64,000 bases of DNA from Psococerastis gibbosa (lineage: Eukaryota > Arthropoda > Insecta > Psocodea > Psocidae). The stretch is from NCBI GenBank assembly GCA_963971405.1, contig OZ020489.1:16084290-16148289 (forward strand). The letters are read 5' to 3'. Below the pieces are notes generated by a model. It ran no database searches and was not told the DNA's origin. It saw nothing but the letters and a program-made list of their open reading frames with translations. Made by a program: the position numbers and the translations under genes. Positions 1 to 13,600 of this stretch are shown here, piece after piece. Position 1 is the first letter of the stretch; every line of letters starts with the position of its first letter.

Positions 1-3000
1 AATTTTAAGTACAATACATTTAGTAAAAAAAATATGCTAAATGTAGACACCCATATTATTTCAAGACCTTAAAATTAAATAATATTAGTAAACAGCTATT
101 ATTCATATTCTTGTACTATGAATTTTTTTGCAGCTATATATTTACATCGATAAACACGCTTGAGCTATTTTATAATTTTAAGTACAATACATTTAGTAAA
201 AAAAATATGCTAAATGTTGACACCCATATTATTTCAAGACCTTAAAATTAAATAATATATGTAAATAGCTATTATTCATATTCTTGTACTATGAATTTTT
301 TTGCAGCTATATATTTACATCGATAAACACGCTTGAGCTATTTTATAATTTTAAGTACAATATATTCAGTAAAAATAAGCTAAATGTTGATACCCATATT
401 ATTTCAAGACCTTAAAATTAAATAATATATGTAAATAGCTATTATTCATATTCTTGTCCTATGATTTTTTTGCAGTTATATTTACATCGATGAACACGCT
501 TGGGCTATTGCTTAATGTTATGTACAATATATTCAGTAAAAATAAGCTAAATGTTGACACCCATATTATTTCAAGACCTTAAAATTAAATAATATTAGTA
601 AACAGCTATTATTCATATTCTTGTACTATGAATTTTTTTGCAGCTATATATTTACATCGATAAACACGCTTGAGCTATTTTTATAATTTTAAGTACAATA
701 CATATAGTAAAAAAAATATGCTAAATGTAGACACCCATATTATTTCAAGACCTTAAAATTAAATAATATATGTAAATAGCTATTTTTCGTATTCTTGTAT
801 TTTGAATTTTTTTTGCAGCTACACTTACATCGACGAACACGCTTGGGCTATTGCTTAATGTTAAGTACAATATATTCAGTAAAAATAAGCTAAATGTTGA
901 CACCCATATTATTTCAAGACCTTAAAATTAAATAATATATGTAAATAGCTATTTTTCGTATTCTTGTATTTTGAATTTTTTTGCAGCTACACTTACATCG
1001 ACGAACACGCTTGGGCTATTGCTTAATGTTAAGTACAATATATTCAGTAAAAATGAGCTAAATGTTGACACCCATATTATTTCAAGACCTTAAAATTAAA
1101 TAATATTAGTAAACAGCTATTATTCATATTCTTGTACTATGAATTTTTTTGCAGCTATATATTTACATCGACGAACACGCTTGGGCTATTGCTTAATGTT
1201 AAGTACAATATATTCAGTAAAAATAAGCTAAATGTTGACACCCATATTATTTCAAGACCTTAAAATTAAATAATATATGTAAATAGCTATTTTTCGTATT
1301 CTTGTATTTTGAATTTTTTTGCAGCTACACTTACATCGACGAACACGCTTGGGCTATTGCTTAATGTTAAGTACAATATATTCAGTAAAAATAAGCTAAA
1401 TGTTGACACCCATATTATTTCAAGACCTTAAAATTAAATAATATTAGTAAACAGCTATTATTCATATTCTTGTACTATGAATTTTTTTGCAGCTATATAT
1501 TTACATCGATAAACACGCTTGAGCTATTTTATAATTTTAAGTACAATACATTTAGTAAAAAAAATATGCTAAATGTAGACACCCATATTATTTCAAGACC
1601 TTAAAATTAAATAATATTAGTAAACAGCCATTATTCATATTCTTGTACTATGAATTTTTTTGCAGCTATATATTTACATCGATAAACACGCTTGAGCTAT
1701 TTTATAATTTTAAGTACAATACATTTAGTAAAAAAAATATGCTAAATGTAGACACCCATATTATTTCAAGACCTTAAAATTAAATAATATTAGTAAACAG
1801 CTATTATTCATATTCTTGTACTATGAATTTTTTTGCAGCTATATATTTACATCGATAAACACGCTTGAGCTATTTTATAATTTTAAGTACAATACATTTA
1901 GTAAAAAAAATATGCTAAATGTAGACACCCATATTATTTCAAGACCTGAAAATTAAATAATATTAGTAAACAGCTATTATTCATATTCTTGTACTATGAA
2001 TTTTTTTGCAGCTATATATTTACATCGACGAACACGCTTGGGCTATTGCTTAATGTTAAGTACAATATATTCAGTAAAAATAAGCTAAATGTTGACACCC
2101 ATATTATTTCAAGACCTTAAAATTAAATAATATATGTAAATAGCTATTTTTCGTATTCTTGTAATATGAATTTTTTTGCAGTTATATTTACATCGATGAA
2201 CACGCTTGGGCTATTGCTTAATGTTAAGTACAATATATTCAGTAAAAATAAGCTAAATGTTGACACCCATATTATTTCAAGACCTTAAAATTAAATAATA
2301 TATGTAAATAGCTATTTTTCGTATTCTTGTATTTTGAATTTTTTTGCAGCTACACTTACATCGACGAACACGCTTGGGCTATTGCTTAATGTTAAGTACA
2401 ATATATTCAGTAAAAATAAGCTAAATGTTGACACCCATATTATTTCAAGACCTTAAAATTAAATAATATTAGTAAACAGCTATTATTCATATTCTTGTAC
2501 TATGAATTTTTTTGCAGCTATATATTTACATCGATAAACACGCTTGAGCTATTTTATAATTTTAAGTACAATACATTTAGTAAAAAAAATATGCTAAATG
2601 TAGACACCCATATTATTTCAAGACCTTAAAATTAAATAATATTAGTAAACAGCCATTATTCATATTCTTGTACTATGAATTTTTTTGCAGCTATATATTT
2701 ACATCGATAAACACGCTTGAGCTATTTTATAATTTTAAGTACAATACATTTAGTAAAAAAAATATGCTAAATGTAGACACCCATATTATTTCAAGACCTT
2801 AAAATTAAATAATATTAGTAAACAGCTATTATTCATATTCTTGTACTATGAATTTTTTTGCAGCTATATATTTACATCGATAAACACGCTTGAGCTATTT
2901 TATAATTTTAAGTACAATACATTTAGTAAAAAAAATATGCTAAATGTAGACACCCATATTATTTCAAGACCTTAAAATTAAATAATATTAGTAAACAGCT

Positions 3001-3740
3001 ATTATTCATATTCTTGTACTATGAATTTTTTTGCAGCTATATATTTACATCGATAAACACGCTTGAGCTATTTTATAATTTTAAGTACAATACATTTAGT
3101 AAAAAAAATATGCTAAATGTAGACACCCATATTATTTCAAGACCTTAAAATTAAATAATATATGTAAATAGCTATTTTTCGTATTCTTGTAATATGAATT
3201 TTTTTGCAGTTATATTTACATCGATGAACACGCTTCGGCTATTGCTTAATGTTAAGTACAATATATTCAGTAAAAATAAGCTAAACGTTGACACCCATAT
3301 TATTTCAAGACCTTAAAATTAAATAATATATGTAAATAGCTATTATTCATATTCTTGTACTATGATTTTTTTTGCAGTTATATTTACATCGATGAACACG
3401 CTTGGGCTATTGCTTAATGTTAAGTACAATACATTTAATAAAAATAAGCTAAATGTAGACATTCATATCTCTTTGAAGACCTTAAAATTAAATAATATAA
3501 ATAAATAGCTATTTTTCGTATTCTTGTACGATGAATGTTTTTTGCAGCTATATTTACATCGATGAACACAATTGAGCTATTGCTTAATCCAAGTACAATA
3601 CATTGAGTAAATAAAAGCTAAATATTGACACCCATATTATTTCAAGACCTTAAAATTAAATAATATATGTAAATACTTTTCGTATTATTGTCATATGAAT
3701 TTTTTGCAGCTATATTTACATCGATGAACACGCAGGAGCT
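1..3740. repeat. Satellite array, about 173-bp unit, about 21 copies
   Basis: A head-to-tail tandem array runs from the window edge to about 3740. Starts of the same phrase at 1, 174 and 347 give a 173-bp period. Each unit carries the phrases ACACCCATATTATTTCAAGA and TTTTTTTGCAGC. Two main variants alternate irregularly: one with ATCGATAAACACGCTTGAGC, the other with ATCGACGAACACGCTTGGGC followed by TTGCTTAATG. Units from about 3430 on are more diverged, as expected at an array edge. The array probably continues to the left of the window. No coding potential is seen. Confidence 0.97.
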
Positions 3741-4060
3741 GTTTTCTTCATGACATATCCACAGCGTGATACGATACTAACCTAACCTGTCCGGGTTTAT
3801 TTACTAATTTTACTGCAGCCTGCCTCCATTAAAATTCATTAGTATATTTCTAATTTGTCGGCATACCGTGACCCGGTCACAGAGAAGTAAAATAAAACTT
3901 AGTACCTATGAGCAGTAAGCTATGAAAAGTGAACCCTGAATAGGGCCGAATTGCCGGTTGATCCTAGCTCTTACATCCATTTTGAGAGCTAATTAATTAA
4001 ATTCTCGTTCCACAATGCCTATAATCCTATAATGGCAAAATTGCTCTATGAACACTACCT
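3741..4060. other. Non-coding spacer
   Basis: Low-complexity AT-rich sequence between the satellite and the Helitron remnant. I see no gene and no clear repeat. Confidence 0.5.
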
Positions 4061-4063
4061 GCC

Positions 4064-5815
4064 TGAAATATATATAAAATTCTCATGTCCCGGTGTTAGT
4101 AGTTGAACTCCTCCGAAATGGCTTCACCGATTCTCATGAAATTTTGTGTACATATCGGGTAGGTCTGAGAATCGGACATCTATTTTTCATACCCGTAAAT
4201 ATTAAGGGTAATCCACCCCTATTTTTTTTTCAATTTTCAACCCTTTACAATCAACCCCTATTTTTATCTTCCACAATTTTAGATAATTTTTTTTTAATTT
4301 TCTGATGATACAGCATTAGTAAATACATATAACCCTAAATTTTCAACCCTTTACAATCAACCCCTATTTTTATTTTTAATATATTTTTTTTTTATCTTCC
4401 GCCTTTGCCTCCAAAACGGCTTTACCGATTCTCATGAAATTTTGTGTGCATATCGGGTAGGTCTGAGAATAGGACAACATCTATTATTCATACCCCTAAA
4501 TATTAAGGGTAATCCACCCCTAAATTTTATGATTTATTTAAAAATATCACTATAAAATAATACATAAATAATAATAAATAAAATAATTTTAAAATATTAT
4601 TGAGGCTTATGGAAAAATCAACGCTTTGATATCTTAGCAACTGGTGCTGCCATCTACAAAATGACTACACAAATGAACCTCATTCAGTTACTTTAGAACT
4701 AAGCTACATGAAATTTATTGATTTCCTATTTATAAGTTAGCATAGGGAAAACTTTGACATGGCGAATTTTTTTATTTCAACGAATTGACACGTGTAGTGG
4801 TCCCAGAAACCAAAAAACATAGTGGTTTTTACGAAAAGTCTACTGGTCGGTCTGTCTGTCGATTTGTGGGCAAACTTCTCGATGGAATTTGGTGGAATTT
4901 GCCTTGGATGTTATTTTCAACAATCAACCCCTTGCTGGCAGAAAGAGCGCTTTTGGCAAGTAAAAATGTGGACGTAAATGGATTAAATTTAAAATTACAA
5001 CAGTTGTTACCTGGGGGACTTAATGTCATATAAATCAATCGATGCAGTTTGTGATACCAACGAGACTGTGAAGTGCTGAGTGCTTAAATTCGTTGGATTT
5101 GCCTGGCATGCCACCACACAATTTACAATTGAAAGTTGGATCACCGATTATTCTCCTTCGTAACTTAAACCCACCACGGCTATGTAATGGCACGCGATTA
5201 GTCATTAAAACTTTAATGAAAAACGTTATAGAAGCCATCATCTTGAATGGCAAGTTTCAAGGCGAAAATGTTTTGCTGCCACGAATCCCTATGATTCCTA
5301 CATATGTGCCAATTGAATTCAAACGCACTCAATTTCCAATTAGATTGGCATTCGCTATGACGATCAATAAGTCACAAGGCCAGACATTGTCTGTATGTGG
5401 CTTAGATTTGGAAACACCATGCTTTTCCCATGGACAACTAAATGTGGTATGTTCTCGCGTGGGAAAACCATCCAGTTTGTTTGTGTTGGCTAAAGACGGA
5501 CTAACCAAGAATATTGTACACTCTATTGCGCTAAGAGATTAATTTTTTTTTCAACTGCCATAATTGATAGTTACAATATGAATAATAATTTTTGATATTT
5601 AGATAACTAGCAAGAATTGTAATTTAAAATGTATTCTCTACATTAATAAACATTAATTTATTACCCTACATAAAGCATTCTTTTATTGTTTATAACGCTT
5701 TCGATTATAAGTACATCCCCGAACACTTATAGTAGATGATTATTTTTATTGAACTAAAAAAATGTTTCCTACAAATAATATACATGGCAAAACAACGTTT
5801 GCCGGGTCAGCAATG
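4064..5815 (+). mobile_element. Degraded Helitron
   Basis: A region with a Helitron-like 5' phrase (TATATATAAAATTCTCATGT at about 4068), a broken PIF1-type helicase C-terminus (4925-5542) and a typical 3' tail phrase, AACGTTTGCCGGGTCAGC, at about 5795-5812. Intact elements usually continue into CTAGT; here the next bases are AATG, so the terminus is damaged or truncated. A roughly 105-bp block is present twice near the left end (about 4115-4220 and 4418-4520), and a third truncated copy lies at 5899-5972. About 4775-4910 is a fragment of the poly-G dispersed repeat described elsewhere, in reverse orientation. Confidence 0.7.
4925..5542 (+). pseudogene. Helitron PIF1-like helicase, C-terminal fragment, frameshifted
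   Basis: The longest open part (from about 5093 to the TAA at 5540-5542, about 148 residues) has hallmarks of the C-terminal helicase domain of Helitron transposases: [26 protein letters not shown], the motif [10 protein letters not shown] and [12 protein letters not shown]. Upstream, LAERALLASKNVDVNG and LLPG are in one frame. The continuation DLMSYKSIDAVCDTNETV is in another, with a frameshift in the run GGGGG near 5013. A second shift precedes [10 protein letters not shown] at about 5080. The Rep domain and helicase motifs I-IV are missing. This is a dead fragment; family assignment is confident, activity is excluded. Confidence 0.85.
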
Positions 5816-5973
5816 TGGAAAATTGACGGAACCCCTGACACGACATTCATTGACTGTTAGGCGGTACGAAGTTCGCCGGGTCCACTATCTCTTATATATA
5901 AAATTCTCATGTCATGGTGTTAGTGGTTAAACTCCTCCGAAACGGCTTTACCGATTCTCATGAAATTTTGCCG

Positions 5974-6240
5974 CATTTACATGAACAGTGGGCGCGAGGC
6001 CGAAGGCCGAGCTGCCGGCTGCGGCAGGCGCAAGGGGGGCGGGGCCGCGGAGCGGGCCCCGTTGCGCTTGTATAAGATATAACACTGACATTAAATTAAC
6101 TTGGAGTGAAGGGGCAACCTCCTCGTTATAACCGAATTTAGAAGATATAGAAAAACTAGGCTGGCTGGATTCGAACCCACGATCTACGCCTAACTGGGGC
6201 ATTGTCTTATCCACAAGCCCCGACAAGAACAGTTGATATA
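5974..6240 (-). mobile_element. tRNA-headed SINE copy (family 2)
   Basis: On the minus strand a tRNA-like head with a perfect B box (GGTTCGAATCC, at about 6168-6178) is followed by a body reading TTTTTCTATATC..CGGTTATAACGAGGAGG and then GTTAATTTAATGTCAGTG. The same body occurs at 36.8-37.0 kb and 43.9-44.1 kb. The left part (5994-6064) is unusually GC-rich for this window and contains GAGGCCGAAGGCC. No intact tRNA cloverleaf was found, so it is not called a tRNA gene. Confidence 0.7.
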
Positions 6241-7313
6241 TCGTATATTCTTTACTTATATGCTCCTAGTGAAATGTTTCATATTGCTAGACAGGTTAGC
6301 TCAACTACACAACTATCCGAATAAGACTGTGTGCGAAAAACCCCACTATTTTGCGCCTATTTTTTTCGAAAATTGTCCCCGTGGGAAGCTGTTTGCAGAG
6401 TATGTATAGCATGACTTGTATATGTTACTTGTTATACTTGAACGTTGATCATAGGCTATATAACTTTACTGCTTTTCACACGAGTATTGTATCATTGACT
6501 GAAATCCCCCACTATCAAAATTCCTGTGTAGGGTTTTGGTTTCGTACATACGTATAAGAAATTTTTATATATTATACAAAACATACACTTGTAGATAATC
6601 TAATACCTTTTATTCCATTTACTATTATACGGCGTCCCTACAGTACTCAGCATACATCCATTCAATTGCTTGTTTTCGTCGATCAGACCTGGCTTACTCA
6701 ATAATAGGCTAATAATAGTAGTTATAAGATAAGAAAGCAGAATAGTAAGTAAGTTAGTGAGTAAACGTGGATTGAAACATAAATCAATTAACACACAATA
6801 GTTGTGCTACACTGAGGAATAGACTTAAAAGGTTGCAATTAAATTTATTTTATCATACATTTCAATTGCTCGGCACAGCAAAAGTACATTACATTGGGTC
6901 GATACCCGTACGTAAACACATAGGGAAAAATAAAAGAATACATTTTTTAAATTACGATTCTGGAAACAAATCGCGAATAAAACACATATCGTATAGGTTT
7001 ATTTAGCTTCTGTAGGCTATTAGGCTACAACGCATTTTAAATAATTCATTTTTAAATATTTCTACACTATTTTTTGTATTAATTTGAATAACATCATATA
7101 GGCAGAGTTAATTAGTTAGCTTCTATTCCTGTACTAGGTACCTTGTACCTACCATACATCAGTATCTTTACCCTAAGGCCGTAACTGTGTAACCCCTGCG
7201 CTTTTCAAGTTCTACTGCAGTTGATGCATAGCCTACAATTCAGTTTTCATTTAATACCTAAGTATTTAAACATAGGGTCAGTGCAACAAACATTAATGAT
7301 TGACAAACAAAAC
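6241..7313 (-). other. 3' flank of trp, probable 3' UTR
   Basis: No open frame of interest. On the minus strand this follows directly from the trp stop codon and is AT-rich. Several AATAAA-like strings exist on that strand (for example near 7000 and 6843), but which polyadenylation site is used cannot be decided from sequence alone. Confidence 0.4.
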
Positions 7314-7629
7314 TTAAAGCCATCCGGTAATAATTTCTCCAGTAACAGTTGATCTGCCACCTGGTTTCATGGGTGTAATAGGCCGTTTTGGCTCCTCCTT
7401 CTTCTCGCTCAGTTTTTCATCTTTCTTCTCGCTTTTTTCAGCCTTCTGTTCTTCTTTTTCCATCTTTTCTTCTTCTTCCTTTGGTTTGACTACGTCTTTT
7501 TCTGGTTTAGAGGCAGCTTGATCTTGAGTGTCACTTGCGGACGGTTTTTCTGGGGACTCTGGCATACTTGGTGGCTCAGGAGTCGGTGTAGCATCCTCTC
7601 TTGGGTCTTCCGGAATCGGGGTCCTAGAC
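7314..7629 (-). CDS. trp: trp exon 18 (residues 1075-1179, C-terminus with INAD-binding motif)
   Basis: Acceptor TTCTCAG|GTCTAG; stop TAA at 7316-7314. It encodes a Pro/Glu/Lys-rich tail (residues about 1090-1160, many KEE and EKK runs) and ends [17 protein letters not shown]. Fly TRP ends in the same pattern, STVTG followed by ISGWL, which binds PDZ domains of the scaffold INAD and holds the channel in the rhabdomere. The charged tail parallels the long KP-rich tail of fly TRP but is shorter. Confidence 0.95.
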
Positions 7630-10600
7630 CTGAGAAAAGATCATATGTCAGCATGCATTAGTGAACTAAAAACAGCATACTGTAGTCAGAGGGACAGGAG
7701 CTCAAAGTTCAAATATAGTTGCTTATCACTAAAAAAAAATTATTTTTTAGCAACGGTTTCGCACTAAGTCATTCATTTTCAGGCTACAGACTCTGTTTTT
7801 GTAGCCTAGTGCCAAAACCGGACGCCCTTATGATAACATTTAAAAAAATGGTAATCAACTTGACAGTATTGCTTGTTTTTATTTAGTCTTAATTAGTTTT
7901 CTAATTATTGTAGGCAGTTTTGTAGTAGTATTTGAGGAAATGCAAATGCATTCATTCAGCTTTTTTTTTTTAAACGAAAAATCACTGACTTCACGGAATA
8001 AAAATTTGTTCTCTATGAACTGTATCCGGATGTAAAGTTTGGATTAGATAGGGGTGAAATCTTCAAGTATAAATTAAATACAAGTTGCATAATTCCAATT
8101 CCAATTCGGTTGTAGCCTAGCCTATACCTTGTAGCTTGGCTATGATACCTGTGGGCGATGATATATCACTGGGGCAGGTATGACAATGGCAAAGCTGCGT
8201 ATGTGCATTATAAAGAACCTGTGGGGCTATCTTCCATTAGATGCAGAATCTTATACCACCACTTTAAGCGCACCATACATAGAATAGTCAATGGCGCTAC
8301 CATGCATTGGCAGATGGCAGATGACAGATACATTTCAATCAATGGTGGGACCGGCCTTAACGCCGTTCCCATTACCGCTTGAAAAGTCTCGGTCAGGAAT
8401 ACTGCACGGCACCACCATGCACAGTATATCATTCGGATAATACAGTTACTATAGTTATATTTTCTGGTCATGCTTCGGAGGACATGTAAAGCAGGTGGTC
8501 TCGGGCTTTCCTAGTTAAGTTTAAGAGAGGGCTTTATAGCCCTAACTCCGCTGGGTTGGCTTAGTAGTAGAACAAAAAAAGTCATTATTTATTTATATAT
8601 TTATTTCAAGCGATGGTGGTACCAGGTCCAAAAGCTAATAATCCTCAATAGATACCTGCTTATGGTCGTAACAGGTCATGGTAGAGAAATAACTGCCTTG
8701 CACCCACCTCAGACTCATGTGAACTGACTCTATAGGTCTTCCCAGCAAACTGAACCCCGAGAATTTAATCCTATTTGCAAACGGGGCAGACAGGTCACAT
8801 GGGAAACTCTGTCCCATTCACGCTATTGCTCGCGTGACTAGGATGACATCGCTTACAATATATCTGTTGTTTTCTCAAAATGTCGAGATACATGGGCGTT
8901 AGAGCTATTTTCTCAACTGAAATGGATACTGGGAATTTCGAAAACTCGATAACTTTGACAGTTTCGGTCCGAGTAATCTGAAATTTGAAACACTGATAGC
9001 TGAGCGCTGTTCCAGATTGGACATTAGATTAGGGGAAGAGTAAGAATAATTTTGGCCTTTTTACACAGCAGTAACAGTGCTGCGAAAATATAATTAAATA
9101 AATAAAATAAATAAATAACCATATTTTTGCAAATCGACGTAAAGGTCCCAATCTTACACAAAAAACTTTAAGTAGGTACAATAATTTATTTATTGTAAAT
9201 TCCAAAACTAATGAGTTTCAGTTGGTAGTCATAACTACTCATAATAAGAACGTCAATAGTAAAAAATTAATTTGAAACTACAACTTGGACTGGGTGAGGA
9301 GATGGTTTAAAATTAATTATTTAAAATATTAATTATTTAAAATATTAATTATTTAAAATATTAATTAAAATATTGTACGTGTTTCGCATCCATATACGAT
9401 CGAGTACATAATATCAATTAAGACAAGGGCCGTGAGGTGACTATTTTTTATTTTTATAGCATGAGAAAAGACTTATAAAAATGTTCTAGTGTACTTCAAT
9501 ACTGCATTACAGCAGGCTGATCATGGCGATTATAATACCGGGGTTTAAATAATCCCTGGTATTAAAAATGTAAACAAGATACTTTTATAATGGAAAGTGC
9601 TATTCAAAATTTGTTTGTTTTAATACTAGGTTATTATTTAAACCCCGGTATAATAATCGCCATGATCTGGTACATGTTATCAATTATGAAATTTCCCTAT
9701 CGGCCAGAACCAAAAGGCATTCCTTTAGTTATTTCATTTAATTCAGAATATAGGTAAAATTTAACAATCAGAATGAGTCAGATTTGCTAATATTTGATAC
9801 ATATTGTAGGAATCATTTTCAACGTTTAACTATTATACCGTATAGGTAGTGTAACCTGTAATCTGTGAATTTCTATATCTAAAAGTGGAGAGTCGTGTGG
9901 GGATATTAAATTATTTCTATTTCTATTATTAGGTATGGCACACTCGTGCTCGTGGCGTTATGGCAATTCTATTGCATCCTAGTGTATAGTCCACGCAAAA
10001 TGAGAAAAGTATGGACACGGAATTGCACAATTTTTGTTATGCCTTGCATCCAACAAGGTGCAAAGAATATTTTTTATTAGTGTTGCGCAGGATCAAAACA
10101 CTCCATGTCCATACTTTTCTCATTTTGCGTGGACTATACCTACCTATACAACCATTTTATAGCCCACTAAATGTAAAAATGTTCTATTTAATGAACTTGG
10201 CCTGTATTTACCACTGTTGCTTCTTTTTTTTGACTCAATTTACCGTTAAATTATGGATAGTTGCTGAAGTTCTCATTAATTAGTGCAGCTATCTGTCGGA
10301 ATTACTTTTAATCTATCTTCCTAATTTCTAAGATTTTTTTTTTGTACAATAATTGCTAGTGATCTACCTGAAATCATGCTTTTCGGGTGGTGGTGACGGA
10401 GCCTTATGTTTAATGGACGGTACCCTGGTACTTTGGTACACTTCATTCACGGTTGTAACGCTGGGGCTGTTGTCGCCGGGGCTGTTGTCGCCGACGAAGC
10501 GCACACTGGACGTGCGGCTAGACGGCGCAGTGATGGGTGGTGTTATGTCGGCTAGGGAGCGAGTGCTGCGGGGCCGAGGTCGAGCAATCGGTGGAGGCAA

Positions 10601-13600
10601 CGAGAGAGAGTCACTTCGCGATGCAGAATTTGAGTCCTGAAAACCAGACATTGTCTGCAATCTAATTAAATAAAAAATTAAAAGTGGTTAAATTTGGGGG
10701 TGCCAAAAAGTAGCCTGCCTAAGCTATTTTAAAATATTGCATTGAGCTAAGAACCAGTATAGGTACAAGGCATTCTACCTAATTCTGCTGTTTAGGTACG
10801 CATCATTCTGTTCTCACTTACCGGTTGCGGCTCCTGCCTCTGTCAGTATAAAAACATCAATTTGACAATCAAACAGAATTTTCTTCAGCTCGCTGAACTT
10901 AGATGGGCTCAGTCCGCCTGCGCTCCAAAAAATAATATTATAACTACGTGATCTCTGCCTGATAAGGGCGTCGTTTGCAGGGCCCTGAGAAGGGCCGGTT
11001 CTTCTTTATCAAGGTTGTGGCACGGTCAAAAGACGAAGAATTTTAGTTCATTTAGCATCACCCAGGGTACACCGCTTGGAGGCGAACTACACTGTACCCC
11101 CTGGGGTGGTGGACTCACCATTGTGCCCCCTGTGTTTTACATCTGAAGGAACAGCAGAACATCTCGCAACCTGCGACGGCCTTAAGGACGTCATCTGCGA
11201 GGCAACTTTGGAGGGACGAGCTTTTTTATACTGGGCGGCACGGCGTCGGATGGCCGGAAGGCCACGTACGGGCGTTGGCTGAAGTAAGGAAGTAAGTGTT
11301 CTCACTCACCGGTTTTCCCACTGTGAAAACATCGTCATCCCCTGAGGAGGCAGTAGGCATACCCTTTCCACTGGCTGAAGAGTCAGTTCTGATTCCCTTA
11401 TCAACCTGGTCGAATTCTTGTATAATTTTCGGCATCTTGAATTTAGCATAGGCAATACGGGTAGCTGGAGTAACTTCGGAAAGCTTTGGATTGTATTCCA
11501 GAAGTCGGTCGGGGTCGATCGATTGCAACTGCTGATTTTTCTCAATGATATACCTATAATGAAATTCATAATACGAATTAAAGGACTATAGTCTATATAC
11601 AATCGAGAATCACCATGCAATAATTGGTCCATGCACATCACATCATACATAGGCTAATCCATGAAAGATGAAATTCAAATTTGGGTGACTTTGCCGAAGA
11701 ATGCAATGTTTCATTACCGTACAACAATAACAAGTACGGTATTATATACACCATATGTACCGTATATTTGCCACCATAAATACCACAACAATATTGACGG
11801 TTCGGCACGCACGAGCTGCTGGCGTTTATTTTCATTGCGGCAAATGCGTAGTAGTAGAAAATCACTTATGATTCAACTTCAGAAAATTTCGGAGTTTCGG
11901 CAAGAAGCCGACTGCACACTGGTGCACGGGATTTTCCCTCAACACGCCCGCAGAACAAGCGTCAACTTCAATAATCTTCTGCAGTTGTCTCTGCAGTTTC
12001 CAAACTACCCATTTTGCTACAAATGAAAAAAAACGTCCGCAACTCGCGGGTTCCGAATCATCCGTGATCATACAAATCGTACAAAATAGAATATAATTCC
12101 CTTTGCACACGGACAATTCTCGCAGTCGCGATTTGCCGACGTCTTTTCCATTATAGCCATAGCATTTTTTGTAATTTCGGAAGCTAGCGTGAAGCCAACC
12201 GCACGCAAGTGCGCGGTTTTCTCCTAGAAACGCCCGATCATAGAAATCTTCCTAATACACACAGTATGCTATTGTACACTCAGTGAGATTGCATCGATCA
12301 TTCACGACCTATTCCTACAATGATAAAAGACGTCGGCAAATCGCGGCTGCGAGAATTGTCCGTGTGAACCGGGCGTTTATAGTACGTATTAGACTATTAG
12401 GATAACTTGAAATATACTTACCTTCGTATACTCTGTTTTGACCTTCTCTCCCTTAAGTCGTCACCACGACCAATTGGATCAGTCCTTTTGGTACTTTTTC
12501 GAACAATGGCATTCCAATCCTTCTTCTTAGACGAAGTAGCGCTGCTCTTCCTTCCGATGGCACTAGCTATCCTACTGAAGACATCCTTTGGTTCCTTTTC
12601 ACTCTTGATGACGTCCTGAACAATGCCTTCGACAATACCAATCTGGAAGTCTTTGATTAGGCGTCGCTCCATAACTTTTCCTTTTTTGGACACTGAAACA
12701 ATAAAGCGATTGATTGTTAGGTATTGTCTTCCTGAAATTAAAGGAAGTTTAAAATTGTGTATGAATTTTCATTGGGTGCGGTAACAATTTAAGAACGAAA
12801 TTTTATTTTTTATTTTATTCAACATTATTTTGTACTACATTTTGTTCATAGGAAAGCTAATCACCCTTTGAGGGTGTAAGTAAGAAGTTTGTTGATGATC
12901 TTTCTTCAGTGTTCATTTTGGGTTGTAATGGTGTCAATATGCCACGTGTTCCCCACTAGGGTTGGGTGGACCCATGCTTGGAGGAAAATGTTTCCTTTCC
13001 ATGTCGATTCTGGAACTGGAGTTTTTTCACTTCACGGTCCAGTCTCTATACCAAATGGAGTAAAAGCGTTACAGAATCCTGATTGGGTATCGATAGTTTT
13101 CTTCCCATTTCTATAATTATTTTAATTTACCTTATCTCCAAAGTATGTGACAACATTGATTGTCCTTAAGAGGGAAAAGGAATAAGTATAAAAAATATAT
13201 GTATATATATTTAATATAACTTTCGATTTATTTATCCTCCAAATATTCGTCTATTATGCTCAACGATAATATAATAGAATAAATGGCGTGAAACCATAAA
13301 CTAAATATTGACGATAGCGGTGAAATGTAGAGGGAAATGTCAATAGAAATGGCAAAGAAAATGACAAAGGAAGTGTTTCTTGGTTGTAGGATTCCTACAC
13401 CAATTATTAAAGAAAATATAGTGGCCAATGAAAAACAAATGAACAGTTCAACATCCGGCGCAGTATGTTACTGCGCACTTAACTTTGCAATAGAAATAGC
13501 TTAATTGTTGCTTTCCAATTTATACGTAGCCTAGTATAAGGAAAGCTTTGTGATGGTCGAAATTTCCGATTCCGAGATTTCAACGGAATTACACGTTTTG

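Noticed and set aside
6160-6240. tRNA gene on the minus strand
   Set aside because: A good B box, but no full cloverleaf, and it is joined to a repeated SINE body.
10353-10640. Plus-strand 95-codon frame
   Set aside because: Antisense shadow of trp exon 17.
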